DNA of 33,453 nucleotides from JAUYIV01 sp035464675 (GCA_035464675.1 DATHSA010000035.1:1-33453); one strand, 5' to 3'. Shown: positions 6,866-14,390, counted from the stretch's first letter. Translations and numbers: made by a program. The notes: generated by a model from the sequence alone, not told the origin.

Positions 6866-7698
6866 CGACAGTCTCCGCTCCGGCATCGATCGCAAACCTG
6901 GGGCCGGGCTTCGATCTTCTCGCGGTGGCGGTGTCGCTCCGTCTCGAGGTGGAGGTCGAGCCGTCGGACCGCTGGATGATCACGAGCGACGGCCGACCCG
7001 TTGGCGAAGAGACGGCCTCGGTGGTGAGAGAGATCTCCGGCGACGATCCGCGCAACGTGTTCATCAGGTCGCGCATCCCCGTCGGCAAGGGCCTCGGTTC
7101 GAGCGCGGCCCTCCGCGTGGCGATCGCGGCGGCGATCGCCTCCGGGGAAGGCAGCCTGGATCCCGGTGAGGTGTTGCGAGCCGCCACCGCCGCCGAGGGG
7201 CATCCCGACAATGCCGCCGCCGCCGTCTTCGGGGGCCTGGTGGCAGTCCTGGGCGGAGGCACGATCCTCCGGTTGGGGGTCCATCCGTCGCTGCGTCTGA
7301 TCGTCGGGGTGCCCGACGCGACGATGCCGACTCGCGAGGCACGCAAGGCGGTGCCCGGGAGCGTCACTCGATCGGTGGCGGTGCGCACCGCCGGCCGTGT
7401 TGCCGCCCTCATCGAAGGGCTGCGGACTGCCGACCCCCACGCGTTCGCCGCCGCGGCCGGCGACGAGATGCACGAGGCGCCGCGGGGCGATCTCTCCCCG
7501 GTGACCGGGAGGATGGTCGAGGCGGCCGGGGCGGCGGGGGCCCTCCACGCTGCGTGGAGTGGTGCCGGCCCGTCGTCGGTGGCGCTCGCCACCGACTCGA
7601 CCGTGGACGCGGTTGCCGGGGCGCTCGCCGACGTCCTCGGTGACGAGGGTCACGTGCTTCGCCTCGATGTCGATCGAAAGGGATTGGAGGTCGCATGA
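6862..7698 (+). CDS. thrB: homoserine kinase (GHMP kinase family)
   Basis: A 278-residue GHMP kinase with the homoserine-kinase signatures: SAPASIANLGPGFDLLAVAV (5-24), the ATP-binding glycine/serine loop PVGKGLGSSAALRVA (73-87), EGHPDNAAAAVFGG (112-125), and the C-terminal AAWSGAGPSSVAL motif. It would phosphorylate L-homoserine for threonine synthesis. It is slightly short (about 300 is usual), and neither thrC nor hom is beside it, which is unusual because thrB normally follows them. It is translationally coupled (ATGA overlaps) both to the metal transporter before it and the DinB-like gene after it. Confidence 0.88.
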   Translation: MTTVSAPASIANLGPGFDLLAVAVSLRLEVEVEPSDRWMITSDGRPVGEETASVVREISGDDPRNVFIRSRIPVGKGLGSSAALRVAIAAAIASGEGSLDPGEVLRAATAAEGHPDNAAAAVFGGLVAVLGGGTILRLGVHPSLRLIVGVPDATMPTREARKAVPGSVTRSVAVRTAGRVAALIEGLRTADPHAFAAAAGDEMHEAPRGDLSPVTGRMVEAAGAAGALHAAWSGAGPSSVALATDSTVDAVAGALADVLGDEGHVLRLDVDRKGLEVA

Positions 7699-8210
7699 CG
7701 CACAGTGAGATCGCCCGACCCGACGGGTACGAACCAGGTGTGGGCGCCCTCCTGGCGATGATGGAGGACTGCCGGGAGAGGACGCTGCGGCTGGTGGAAG
7801 GCCTCGACCCTGCCCGCGTCGACGAGCCGACCCCCTGGCACGGCAACACTGCCGGGTCGCTCCTCTACCACGTCGCCGCCATCGAGCTCGACTGGCTCTA
7901 CTCGGAGGTCATGTCCAAGGACTTCCCCGAGGAGGCCTGGTCATGGTTTCCGCACGACGTGCGCGAGGAGGACGGTCGCCTGACGCCGGTCCTCGGCGAA
8001 GCGCTGGAGCTGCACCTCGACCGGCTCGCCTGGGTGCGGGATCGGATGCGGGAGGAGCTGCGAGCCTTGACCGACGCCGATCTCCAGGCGGTCCGGAAGA
8101 CCGACGGCGATCGCACCGTCACCCCGGAGTGGGTCTTCCACCACCTGATGCAGCACGAAGCCGAGCATCGGGGGCAGCTCGGCGAGATCATGGCCTCCAG
8201 GGGGACATGA
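7695..8210 (+). CDS. DinB-superfamily protein
   Basis: A 171-residue four-helix-bundle protein of the DinB/YfiT/mycothiol-dependent type. The three metal-ligand positions are visible: H59 in SLLYHVAAIELDWL, and H150/H154 with nearby H158 in VFHHLMQHEAEHRGQ. In actinobacteria the family includes mycothiol-dependent isomerases and detoxification transferases, but most members have no known reaction. It is the third gene of the operon, with ATGA overlaps on both sides. Confidence 0.85.
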   Translation: MTHSEIARPDGYEPGVGALLAMMEDCRERTLRLVEGLDPARVDEPTPWHGNTAGSLLYHVAAIELDWLYSEVMSKDFPEEAWSWFPHDVREEDGRLTPVLGEALELHLDRLAWVRDRMREELRALTDADLQAVRKTDGDRTVTPEWVFHHLMQHEAEHRGQLGEIMASRGT

Positions 8211-9337
8211 ACGCCGACACCCCCATCCCGTGGGCGTCGACACATCTCGATCGGCGCGAGGCGACCGTGCTCGAGGTCCTCCACGACTCGATCGGCTGTT
8301 ATGCGACGCCGCCGGTCTCGTATCTCCAGCTGGCCGCCAGGGTCCCCGGCTTCGAGAAGCGGCATCTCGACGACCTGTACTCGAAGCGGGAGGTGGTCGG
8401 TCTGCGGACGCTTCGGGGAAGCGCATTCCTGATGCCGGTCGACCTGTTGCCGATCGTCGTACCGGCCACCCGGGAGCGGAACGAGCGCGCCTTCGGCAAT
8501 TACGTGGAGAAGGTGTTGGAGGTGGACGACTACGACACGTGGGCCGCGCGGGTCGAGGATCTCCTGTCGGACGAGATCCCTCGCACTGTTCGCGAGATCA
8601 AGGACACGCTCGAACCGCCCGAGGAGGACTCCCGGGGCCTCAACGTCGTCATCAACCAGATGTCCACGGAATGCCGCCTGGTCGGGACCGGGGAGCCCAA
8701 GTCGTGGCGCTCGGGACGCAATGCCATGACGTTGTGGAGCAGCTGGCTCCCCGATGTCGACGTCTGGTCACCCGACGTCGACCACGCCCGGACCGAGGTG
8801 GCCCGGCTCTACCTGCGGTCCCATGGGCCCGCCACCGCCGGGGACCTGTCCTGGTGGGCCGGGCTGACGGCGACACAGGCGAAGGAGGCGATCGCCGATT
8901 GTGGGGCGGAGGACATCGGCGGGGGGCTGTTCACCGTGGACGGGATCGGCTCCGCCAAACCGCCCCCTCTGCGCCTGATTCCCAACTGGGACACGTTGCT
9001 CGTCACGTGGAAGGACCGGAGTCGCCTGCTCGACGATGACCTCGCGCCCTTCGTGTACGACCGGGATGGCAACGCCACCTCGGTGGTCCTGGACAAGGGA
9101 GAGATCACGGGTGTCTGGAGCCTGGGCTCGGACGACAAGAGGCTGGAGGTCCGCGCCGCGCCCTTCGATCGATTCACCCCATCCCGGTGGAAGGCAATCG
9201 AGACGGAGGCCGAGATCATCGGAAACCTGGCGGGGTCGGAGGAGGTCGTCGTCGAGAGGTGCACGGAGCCGCGTTCCCTGGTCGACGGGCCGCGCAACCT
9301 GTTCCTGAGGCCGCTGCGTGACCACGAGTGCGAGTAG
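8207..9337 (+). CDS. winged-helix DNA-binding protein (AlkZ/HTH_42-like)
   Basis: A 376-residue protein resembling the winged-helix family that includes the DNA glycosylase AlkZ and E. coli YcaQ. It shows SYLQLAARVPGF (about 39-50), a YSKREVVGLRTLRGSAFLMP segment (about 59-78), LYLRSHGPATAGDLSWWAGLT (third winged helix, about 203-223), and a C-terminal beta-rich region (LIPNWDTLLVTWKDRS, FRSLVD-like end). I could not find a clear Q-x-Q/D catalytic motif, so glycosylase activity is unproven. It is the last gene of the four-gene operon (ATGA overlap), and a CCCGTYG array begins 1 bp after its stop. Confidence 0.8.
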   Translation: MNADTPIPWASTHLDRREATVLEVLHDSIGCYATPPVSYLQLAARVPGFEKRHLDDLYSKREVVGLRTLRGSAFLMPVDLLPIVVPATRERNERAFGNYVEKVLEVDDYDTWAARVEDLLSDEIPRTVREIKDTLEPPEEDSRGLNVVINQMSTECRLVGTGEPKSWRSGRNAMTLWSSWLPDVDVWSPDVDHARTEVARLYLRSHGPATAGDLSWWAGLTATQAKEAIADCGAEDIGGGLFTVDGIGSAKPPPLRLIPNWDTLLVTWKDRSRLLDDDLAPFVYDRDGNATSVVLDKGEITGVWSLGSDDKRLEVRAAPFDRFTPSRWKAIETEAEIIGNLAGSEEVVVERCTEPRSLVDGPRNLFLRPLRDHECE

Positions 9338-9338
9338 G

Positions 9339-9380
9339 CCCGTCGCCCGTTGCCCGTTGCCCGTCGCCCGTTGCCCGTGG
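9339..9380. repeat. heptamer array CCCGTYG (6 units), copy 2
   Basis: Six uninterrupted 7-bp units: CCCGTCG, CCCGTTG, CCCGTTG, CCCGTCG, CCCGTTG, CCCGTGG. They start 1 bp after the AlkZ-like stop codon. On the minus strand this gives six GGG runs with 4-nt loops. Confidence 0.9.
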
Positions 9381-9463
9381 CGAACGCGTTCGAGGCGAAG
9401 GGGGATGCTCAGACCCGACCGTCAGGAGCCGGCACCACTCGTTTCCGTCCTGGCGATGGCGGG

Positions 9464-9469
9464 TAGCGT
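9464..9469 (+). promoter_or_regulatory. -10 box of the small Cys/His protein gene
   Basis: TAGCGT lies 24 nt before the ATG at 9494 and is followed by a full Shine-Dalgarno (GAGGAGGA, 9482-9489). This gene therefore has a conventional leader. Confidence 0.45.
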
Positions 9470-9493
9470 GCCGCAGGCCTGCGAGGAGGAGCG

Positions 9494-9679
9494 ATGAAGA
9501 GCGGTTGCTTTGCGTGCGACGTGGTTGTCGAGGCCGACGATGCCGAAGCCATCGGCGACGCCTTCCTCGCGCACGCCGCCGATGCTCATGATTGGGACTA
9601 CCCGGAGGCGGCGCCGGGCACGCTCGGCCCGGCACCTGCGCCGGGCCGAGCGTGCGGCGGCGCTACCCGGCGCAGGTGA
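9494..9679 (+). CDS. small putative metal-binding protein (C-x2-C ... H-x3-H)
   Basis: A 61-residue protein with a strong Shine-Dalgarno (GAGGAGGA, 4 nt before the ATG). The first 37 residues look like a compact domain: GCFACDVVVEADDAEAIGDA with C5-x2-C8, then H27 and H31, ending HDWDYPE. The layout resembles DUF1059-type small proteins (Cys pair, helix, two His), but I am not certain. The last 24 residues (APGTLGPAPAPGRACGGATRRR) are encoded by a 16-bp hairpin and run 17 bp into the 3' end of the opposite lipoprotein gene, so the tail looks like read-through rather than conserved domain. Confidence 0.6.
   Translation: MKSGCFACDVVVEADDAEAIGDAFLAHAADAHDWDYPEAAPGTLGPAPAPGRACGGATRRR
9618..9655. 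terminator. bidirectional hairpin terminator between converging genes
   Basis: A perfect 16-bp inverted repeat (9618-9633 with 9640-9655, 6-nt loop ACCTGC) ends 7 bp from the stop of the minus-strand lipoprotein gene. It lies inside the 3' part of the small plus-strand gene. Its symmetry suits termination from both sides. Confidence 0.75.
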
Positions 9680-10256
9680 TGTCGAAGGTGACCTCGATCG
9701 GGTCGGTGTTGAGGTTGTCGAGGGTGACCGTGCCCGAGACCCGGTTGCCGTCGAAGGAGTAGGTCGGTGCCGGGTTGTCCTCCCGGTACCGGGCGTCGAT
9801 GGTCAGCGGGTCGTATTCGACGGAGAACTCGAACTCCATCACGTCCGGTGCCGTTCCCTCGAACGGGATCAACGCCGTGAGGCCGCCGCCAAGGTTGCCG
9901 AGCTCGTCGGCTATCACCAGGTCGCCGTTGTCATCGACCGGGTAGCCGATGACCCAGAACCCCTGACCGAAGAAGCTCGGATCGCACCTTTCGAGCGTGA
10001 TGTCGTCGACGCCTTCGACCTGCGAATAGGTGAGACCGGATGCGGCGAAGCGGACCGTGGTGCCGTCGAACGTGAGGTCGGCATACGAGTCGCCCATCGA
10101 ATCGTCCATGTCGTCCATGTCATCGATGTCGCCGTTGGTCGTCGCGGCGGTCGTCGGCGTTCCGCCGTCGTCCCCGAGATCCGTGACGTCGTCGTCGCCA
10201 CACGCCGCGGCGATCAGCATCAGTACCGCGACGAGTGCCGCGAGCTTGCTTCGCAT
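9663..10256 (-). CDS. secreted lipoprotein with acidic Met/Asp repeat linker
   Basis: A 197-residue protein with a lipoprotein signal peptide: MRSK, a hydrophobic core, then lipobox LIAAAC with lipidated C19. A low-complexity linker follows (about 20-60), including three MDD/DIDD units. The C-terminal domain (about 60-197) is beta-rich, with YSFDGNRVSGTVTLDN and a final Cys (C195) that could pair with C91. No family is recognisable. A Shine-Dalgarno (GGAGGG) precedes the ATG and a -10 box TACCCT lies 33 nt upstream of the start codon. It probably sits on the outer face of the membrane. Confidence 0.8.
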   Translation of the reverse strand: MRSKLAALVAVLMLIAAACGDDDVTDLGDDGGTPTTAATTNGDIDDMDDMDDSMGDSYADLTFDGTTVRFAASGLTYSQVEGVDDITLERCDPSFFGQGFWVIGYPVDDNGDLVIADELGNLGGGLTALIPFEGTAPDVMEFEFSVEYDPLTIDARYREDNPAPTYSFDGNRVSGTVTLDNLNTDPIEVTFDITCAG

Positions 10257-10289
10257 CTGTCCCTCCGTGATGGTTGGTAGTCGAGCACC

Positions 10290-10295
10290 AGGGTA
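10290..10295 (-). promoter_or_regulatory. -10 box of the lipoprotein gene
   Basis: TACCCT on the minus strand, 33 nt upstream of the ATG at 10256. It leaves a leader of about 27 nt containing the Shine-Dalgarno GGAGGG. Confidence 0.4.
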
Positions 10296-10350
10296 CGGGG
10301 CCTCCCGTCGAATCAGGATTCAGGTGGTGTTCGGGGGGTGAGCGCTGCGG

Positions 10351-10998
10351 TCACTCGACGATCGCAAACGCCCTGACCGGAAAGGTTCCGACGCCCCGGA
10401 AGCGGGGCGGGACGGCGAAGAACCGAAAGCCTCCGTCCGGCAGGGCCTCGAGGTTCGTCAGGTGCTCGACCACCGGGATCTCGGCGTCGAGCAGGATCGT
10501 GTGGGCAGGCCGGGTGCCGTCGGAGGTGTCGTCGATGTTGACCGAGTCGATACCCACGACGATGGCTCCGCCGGCCGCCAGTGCGTCAGCGGTCCGCCGG
10601 GTGAGGTGAGGATGCCCGCCGTGGTTGTAGGCGCCGGTGCCCCAGTGCCGGCTCCACCCTGTCCGGAACAGCACGGCCGTGCCCTCGACGCCGCCCGGGT
10701 CGACATCGATCGCCGGGCCCGCTGCATCGATCACGATGCCGGGCACATCTGCCACTGCCTCCAGCGGCAGACCGGCGAGGTCGAAGCCGTCGCGAAATCG
10801 ATGGGAAGGGGTGTCGAGATAGGTTCCGGTGTTGGCGATCATCTCGAATCCCTTTATGGAGAACTCCGTCCCGTCGTCATAGTGGTTGGCAGAGGCCTCG
10901 AACGACAGGTGAACCCGCACCACCGGCTCCGGCAAACCGGGGTATGCCCCTTCCCCGTGCCCGAACGAGTGGCTGAGATCGACGAGCCTCGAGCTCAC
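10351..10998 (-). CDS. cyclase/kynurenine-formamidase-like hydrolase with variant metal motif
   Basis: A 215-residue protein of the cyclase family (PF04199-type fold: arylformamidase KynB, isatin hydrolase). The N-terminus VDLSHSFGHGEGAYPG is typical. The metal motif HxGTHxDxPxH appears as N56-T-G-T-Y60-L-D62-T-P-S-H66, so the first two histidines are replaced by Asn and Tyr while D62 and H66 remain. VLFRTGWSRHWG, GIDSVNIDD and HTILLDAEIPVVEHLTNL (second-half signatures) are intact. It overlaps the upstream SDR gene by ATGA, so the two are co-translated. The substrate is unknown; the altered site may change metal use. Confidence 0.85.
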   Translation of the reverse strand: MSSRLVDLSHSFGHGEGAYPGLPEPVVRVHLSFEASANHYDDGTEFSIKGFEMIANTGTYLDTPSHRFRDGFDLAGLPLEAVADVPGIVIDAAGPAIDVDPGGVEGTAVLFRTGWSRHWGTGAYNHGGHPHLTRRTADALAAGGAIVVGIDSVNIDDTSDGTRPAHTILLDAEIPVVEHLTNLEALPDGGFRFFAVPPRFRGVGTFPVRAFAIVE

Positions 10999-11750
10999 GC
11001 CGCCGTCATTCCCCCGTCGACCACCACCACCTGCCCGGTCATGTATGAAGAGGCGTCGGAGAGGAGATAGACCGCCGCCCCCGCCATCTCGTCGGGCTGA
11101 GCGTGACGCCCCAACGGCGCACGGTCGACGAACCTGGAGCGGAGTTCCTCATTCTCCACGAGCGTGGCGGCGAACTTCGTCTCCACCAGCCCGGGGGCGA
11201 TGGCGTTCACTCGAACCGCAGGCCCCAGCTCGGCGGCGAGTGTCTGCGTCATCGAGATGAGCGCCGCCTTGGTCATCCCGTAGACACCGCGCATCTGCGA
11301 CGCCTGCATTCCGTCGACGCTGGCGATGTTGACGATCGAGCCGCTTCCCTTCAGCCCGGCGACGAAGGCACGCGTCGGATAGAACGCACCCTTCAGGTTC
11401 GTGTCGAAGATCTTGTCCCAGGCTCCGTCGTCGATGCCGAGCATCGGGCCGAAGTAGACGTTGGTGGCGGCGTTGTTGACGAGTCCATGGATCTCGCCGA
11501 GCTCCTGGCGAGCCTTCTCGAAGAGCGCGGCGACCTCGTCGGCGTGGGCAACGTGGGCGGCGACGGGGAGGGCCACACCGCCGTCCGCCTTGATCGATGC
11601 GGCGACCTCGTCGAGGGCGTCCTGCTTCCTGGAGGAGAGCACAACGGCTGCTCCGGCGTCGGCACAGGCTCGGGCGATCGCCGCGCCGATCCCCCGGCTG
11701 GCTCCGGTGACCACGACGACACGGTCGGTGAGGGTGAAGTCTGCTGGCAT
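10995..11750 (-). CDS. short-chain dehydrogenase/reductase
   Basis: A 251-residue classical SDR from the ATG at 11750. Motifs are the cofactor loop TGASRGIG (15-22), NNAA (92-95), the tetrad N118, S144, Y157 and K161 (YGMTK), and the C-terminal YMTGQVVVVDGG. R41 in SSRKQD favours NADP(H). It would oxidise or reduce an alcohol/ketone of unknown identity. The longer in-frame start upstream was rejected because a -10 box TAGTCT lies 7 nt before this ATG. The promoter sits inside the 3' end of the amidotransferase gene, and the gene is coupled to the cyclase-family gene downstream. Confidence 0.93.
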   Translation of the reverse strand: MPADFTLTDRVVVVTGASRGIGAAIARACADAGAAVVLSSRKQDALDEVAASIKADGGVALPVAAHVAHADEVAALFEKARQELGEIHGLVNNAATNVYFGPMLGIDDGAWDKIFDTNLKGAFYPTRAFVAGLKGSGSIVNIASVDGMQASQMRGVYGMTKAALISMTQTLAAELGPAVRVNAIAPGLVETKFAATLVENEELRSRFVDRAPLGRHAQPDEMAGAAVYLLSDASSYMTGQVVVVDGGMTAA

Positions 11751-11757
11751 GTGCTCG

Positions 11758-11763
11758 AGACTA
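11758..11763 (-). promoter_or_regulatory. -10 box of the SDR/cyclase pair
   Basis: TAGTCT on the minus strand, 7 nt before the ATG at 11750. It overlaps the last codon of the upstream amidotransferase gene. Confidence 0.5.
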
Positions 11764-12489
11764 TCGGGCGGCGTCGACAAGGGCTCTGAAGAGGCGCAGC
11801 GAGGGCGCGTCACCAGCACCCAGCAACTCGGGATGCCATTGCACCGCCCACATCGGCCACCGGGTGTCCGTGGGTTCCATCGCCTCGATCACACCGTCAT
11901 GAGAGGTGCCCGTGACCACCAGTCCGTTGCCGGGCGACCGCACCGCCTGATGATGGATCGAGTTGACCAGGGCGTGGTCGGTGCCGAGCGCCTTGGCGAT
12001 CATCGAGCCGGGCTCGATGGCCACCTCGTGCTGGACGTCCTGGGCCTCCTCCTCGCCGTCGACCCAGTGCTGCATCCGTTCGGGGTCATCGTCCTCCAGA
12101 TCCTCGATGAGCGTGCCGCCGAGTGCGACGTTCATGACCTGCATCCCCCGGCAGATGCACAGCGTCGGGAATCTGGCCGACGCGGCCGCGAGAGCGAGGG
12201 CGATCTCGAACTCGTCGCGCACTTCATCGATCCCGTACACCCGGGGCCGGATCTCGCCTCCGTATCGGGACGGATCCACGTCGCCGCCGCCCGAGAAGAG
12301 GATCCCATCGAGACGTTCGAGCAGGTCAGGGGCCTCCGAGGTGTCGCCGGGAAGAAGGGAGACCGGGATGCCGCCCGCCGTGCGGACCATGTCGGCATAG
12401 GCGGGCCAGACCGTGTGTGCCGGCTCGAGGCCGATTCTCGATTTCACCTTACGCAGTCCGGCAGTGATGCCGATCAGGGGACGGGTCAT
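11761..12489 (-). CDS. class I glutamine amidotransferase (gamma-glutamyl-GABA hydrolase-like)
   Basis: A 242-residue protein of the PuuD/peptidase C26 group. Landmarks are the PLIGITAG start, LFSGGGDVDPSRYG (65-77), nucleophile C113 in CICRGMQVMNVALGG, SIHHQAV (177-183) and the His/Glu pair in VQWHPE (H219, E221). PuuD-type enzymes hydrolyse gamma-glutamyl amides such as gamma-glutamyl-GABA in putrescine breakdown. No other Puu gene is nearby, so the substrate is inferred only at class level. The ATG at 12489 is used rather than a TTG two codons upstream because the -10 box TACGCT lies 9 nt before it. The SDR and cyclase genes follow on the same strand. Confidence 0.9.
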   Translation of the reverse strand: MTRPLIGITAGLRKVKSRIGLEPAHTVWPAYADMVRTAGGIPVSLLPGDTSEAPDLLERLDGILFSGGGDVDPSRYGGEIRPRVYGIDEVRDEFEIALALAAASARFPTLCICRGMQVMNVALGGTLIEDLEDDDPERMQHWVDGEEEAQDVQHEVAIEPGSMIAKALGTDHALVNSIHHQAVRSPGNGLVVTGTSHDGVIEAMEPTDTRWPMWAVQWHPELLGAGDAPSLRLFRALVDAAR

Positions 12490-12498
12490 GAGCAACGG

Positions 12499-12504
12499 AG
12501 CGTA
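12499..12504 (-). promoter_or_regulatory. -10 box of the amidotransferase gene
   Basis: TACGCT on the minus strand, 9 nt before the ATG at 12489, next to heptamer array copy 3. Confidence 0.45.
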
Positions 12505-12513
12505 GACAGGCGG

Positions 12514-12548
12514 CCCGTCGCCCGTTGCCCGCCGCCCGTCGCCCGTCG
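12514..12548. repeat. heptamer array CCCGTYG (5 units), copy 3
   Basis: Five 7-bp units: CCCGTCG, CCCGTTG, CCCGCCG, CCCGTCG, CCCGTCG. They lie in the divergent gap between the amidotransferase gene and the bS22 gene, in the same orientation as copies 1 and 2. Confidence 0.88.
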
Positions 12549-12691
12549 GGCCCCGGGGTCCGGCTTGGTCTGAGCGCTCCTTTCGTCTTTCGTTCGCTTC
12601 GGTTCGGAATCCTCACATGAGCGGAGATGCTCAAGTTGCGCTGGTTTCCGCGACCTGACAACCTACGTGCCCCACCGACACGAAAGAATCC

Positions 12692-12784
12692 ATGGGTTCC
12701 CTCGTCAAGAAGCGGCGCAAGAAGATGAGCAAGCACAAGTACCGCAAGCGCTTGCGCGCCAATCGCCACAAGCGGAAGAAGTAG
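12692..12784 (+). CDS. small ribosomal protein bS22 (AURKAIP1/COX24-type, 30 aa)
   Basis: A 30-residue, extremely basic peptide: MGSLVKKRRKKMSKHKYRKR followed by LRANRHKRKK. The pattern MGS-(I/L)-(V/I)-KKRRK-(R/K)-MSK-K/H-K-x-RK is that of mycobacterial bS22, a small ribosomal-subunit protein found mainly in actinobacteria and related to the mitochondrial AURKAIP1 C-terminal domain. More than half the residues are Lys or Arg. No good Shine-Dalgarno is present, only GAAAG nearby. The aminotransferase-fold gene begins 10 bp after the stop, so the two may be co-transcribed. Confidence 0.9.
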   Translation: MGSLVKKRRKKMSKHKYRKRLRANRHKRKK

Positions 12785-12794
12785 CCTTCGGCCG

Positions 12795-13937
12795 GTGGCC
12801 GACACCCTCCCGTCACAGCGTCATCTCTTCGACATCCCTGACGGGGTCGCCTACCTCAACTGCGCGTACTTCCCCCCGATGCCGCGTCCCGTACGCGAGG
12901 CGGGTCGGCGCGCGCTGGAGAACGCCGCATCCCCCTGGAACGTCGGGGCCGCCGACTTCTTCGAGCCGGGGGAACGGCTCCGTGAGTCCTTTGCCCGATT
13001 GATCAACGGCGATGCCGACGGGGTGGCTTTCGTCCCCTCGGTCTCGTACGGAGCCAGCGTGGCGGCTGCAAACCTCCCCGTCGGACCGGGCCGCACGGTG
13101 GTGATGGTCGAGGAGGAGTTCCCCTCCGACGTGTACCCGTGGCGGGAGAAGATCGCCGTCGAGGGTGGGGAGATCGTCGTGGTGCCCCGCTCTCGCGACC
13201 GGGGTTGGACCGACGGCTTCCTGGAGACGATCGACGATCGAACCGCAGTCGTCGTCGCTCCCGCATGTCATTGGACCGACGGGAGTGCCGTGGACCTGGA
13301 TCGCGTGGGTGAGGCTGCACGGTCCGTGGGAGCGGCGTTCGTGATCGACGTGTCGCAGTCGCTCGGTGCCGCGCCCCTCGATGTCTCCCGCATCGAGCCC
13401 GACTTCCTGATCACCGTCGGGTACAAGTGGCAGATGGGGCCGTATGCCTTCGGCTACCTGTGGGCAGCCGAGCACCGCCGCTCGGGGCGGGGGATCGAGG
13501 CGACCTGGTCGGGTCGCAAGGGTTCCGAGGACTTCAATCGCCTGGTCGATTACACCGACGAGCTGCGCGCAGGGGCCCGTCGTTTCGATGCCGGTGAGTG
13601 GTCCAACTTCGTGCTCATGCCTATGGCCACCGCGGCGATCGACCTGCTCCACGAGTGGAAGCCCGAGAGGGTCGCGGCGACCATCGAGCCCCTCACCGGG
13701 CGGATCGAGCAGGGCACCCGTTCACTCGGCCTGGAGCCCATCCCGGCTGGTCACCGACTGCCGCACTTGATCGGCGTCCGGTTCCCGATGGGAGAGCCGC
13801 CCGGCCTGAGAGGCCGCCTCAGCGACGGGAAGGTGTTCGTCAGCCTCCGCGCCAATGCAGTGCGGGTCGCACCCCATCTCTACAACGACGAGGAGGATGT
13901 CGACCGGTTGCTGGAAGTGCTCGAGTCGGTGCTGTAG
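12795..13937 (+). CDS. class V aminotransferase-fold PLP enzyme
   Basis: A 380-residue protein from a GTG start, the length of the class V family (cysteine desulfurase, kynureninase, isopenicillin-N epimerase relatives). It shows VAYLNCAYFPPMP (N-terminal substrate region, 18-30), FVPSVSYGASVAA (79-91, PLP phosphate contacts), VIDVSQSLGAAPLDV (183-197, with D185 and Q188 contacting the cofactor ring) and the Schiff-base lysine K211 in TVGYKWQMGPYAFGYLW. The cysteine-desulfurase catalytic-Cys loop is not obvious, so a lyase or epimerase role is as likely as sulfur transfer. It starts 10 bp after bS22 without its own strong ribosome site. Confidence 0.88.
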   Translation: MADTLPSQRHLFDIPDGVAYLNCAYFPPMPRPVREAGRRALENAASPWNVGAADFFEPGERLRESFARLINGDADGVAFVPSVSYGASVAAANLPVGPGRTVVMVEEEFPSDVYPWREKIAVEGGEIVVVPRSRDRGWTDGFLETIDDRTAVVVAPACHWTDGSAVDLDRVGEAARSVGAAFVIDVSQSLGAAPLDVSRIEPDFLITVGYKWQMGPYAFGYLWAAEHRRSGRGIEATWSGRKGSEDFNRLVDYTDELRAGARRFDAGEWSNFVLMPMATAAIDLLHEWKPERVAATIEPLTGRIEQGTRSLGLEPIPAGHRLPHLIGVRFPMGEPPGLRGRLSDGKVFVSLRANAVRVAPHLYNDEEDVDRLLEVLESVL

Positions 13938-13994
13938 GGCGTCGCCGGTGTCGCGTTCGCCCGTCTCCCGACCGACGGCCGAATGGGCGACGGG

Positions 13995-14390
13995 TCAGAG
14001 GGCCACGGCAGCGGCCACGACGGCCAGGGCCAGTAGGAGCAGCGTGGCCTCCAGGGCCCCTCTCAGGGCAGGCGGGGCGCCGCGGGCGATCATCTGATGC
14101 AACCAGGCGATCGCCACAGCCAGCCCGACGAGTACGAGCTTGACCAGGAGCGCGGTGTTGCCGCGTGTGGGGTAGTCGAGGCGGACCAGCTGGATGATCC
14201 CGCTGGCGACCGACACGCCGATGGCCGTCCAGGCCACCACACCGAATCGACGAGCGGCCGCCCTGATCTGCTCGCTCGTCGCCCCCGCTCTGCGCAATGC
14301 CGGCACCAGAGCGGCGACGGTGATCTGGCCACCAACCCACACGGCGGCAGCCACGATGTGAATCCAGCGGATCAGTTCGTCGGCGGTCAC
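13995..14390 (-). CDS. four-helix integral membrane protein (CopD/DUF2269-like)
   Basis: A 131-residue protein from the GTG at 14390 (TADELIRWIHIVAAAVWVGG). An alternative GTG at 14417 would add nine residues. Four hydrophobic helices are visible: about 6-26, 47-65, 78-98 and 110-130. The WIHIVAAAVWVGGQI opening with a His in helix 1, and H101 in AWLHQMI, resemble the CopD/DUF2269 group of cytochrome-like or copper-related membrane proteins. No metal function is shown. It converges with the aminotransferase-fold gene; the 57-bp gap has only a weak 6-bp TCGCCC/GGGCGA inverted repeat. Confidence 0.7.
   Translation of the reverse strand: MTADELIRWIHIVAAAVWVGGQITVAALVPALRRAGATSEQIRAAARRFGVVAWTAIGVSVASGIIQLVRLDYPTRGNTALLVKLVLVGLAVAIAWLHQMIARGAPPALRGALEATLLLLALAVVAAAVAL

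Noticed and set aside
6268..7653. 461-residue minus-strand frame opposite thrB and the CDF gene
   Set aside because: Shadow of two confidently assigned plus-strand genes.
3267..12548. CCCGTYG arrays considered as CRISPR
   Set aside because: Units are 7 bp with no spacers and no cas genes. These are simple tandem repeats.
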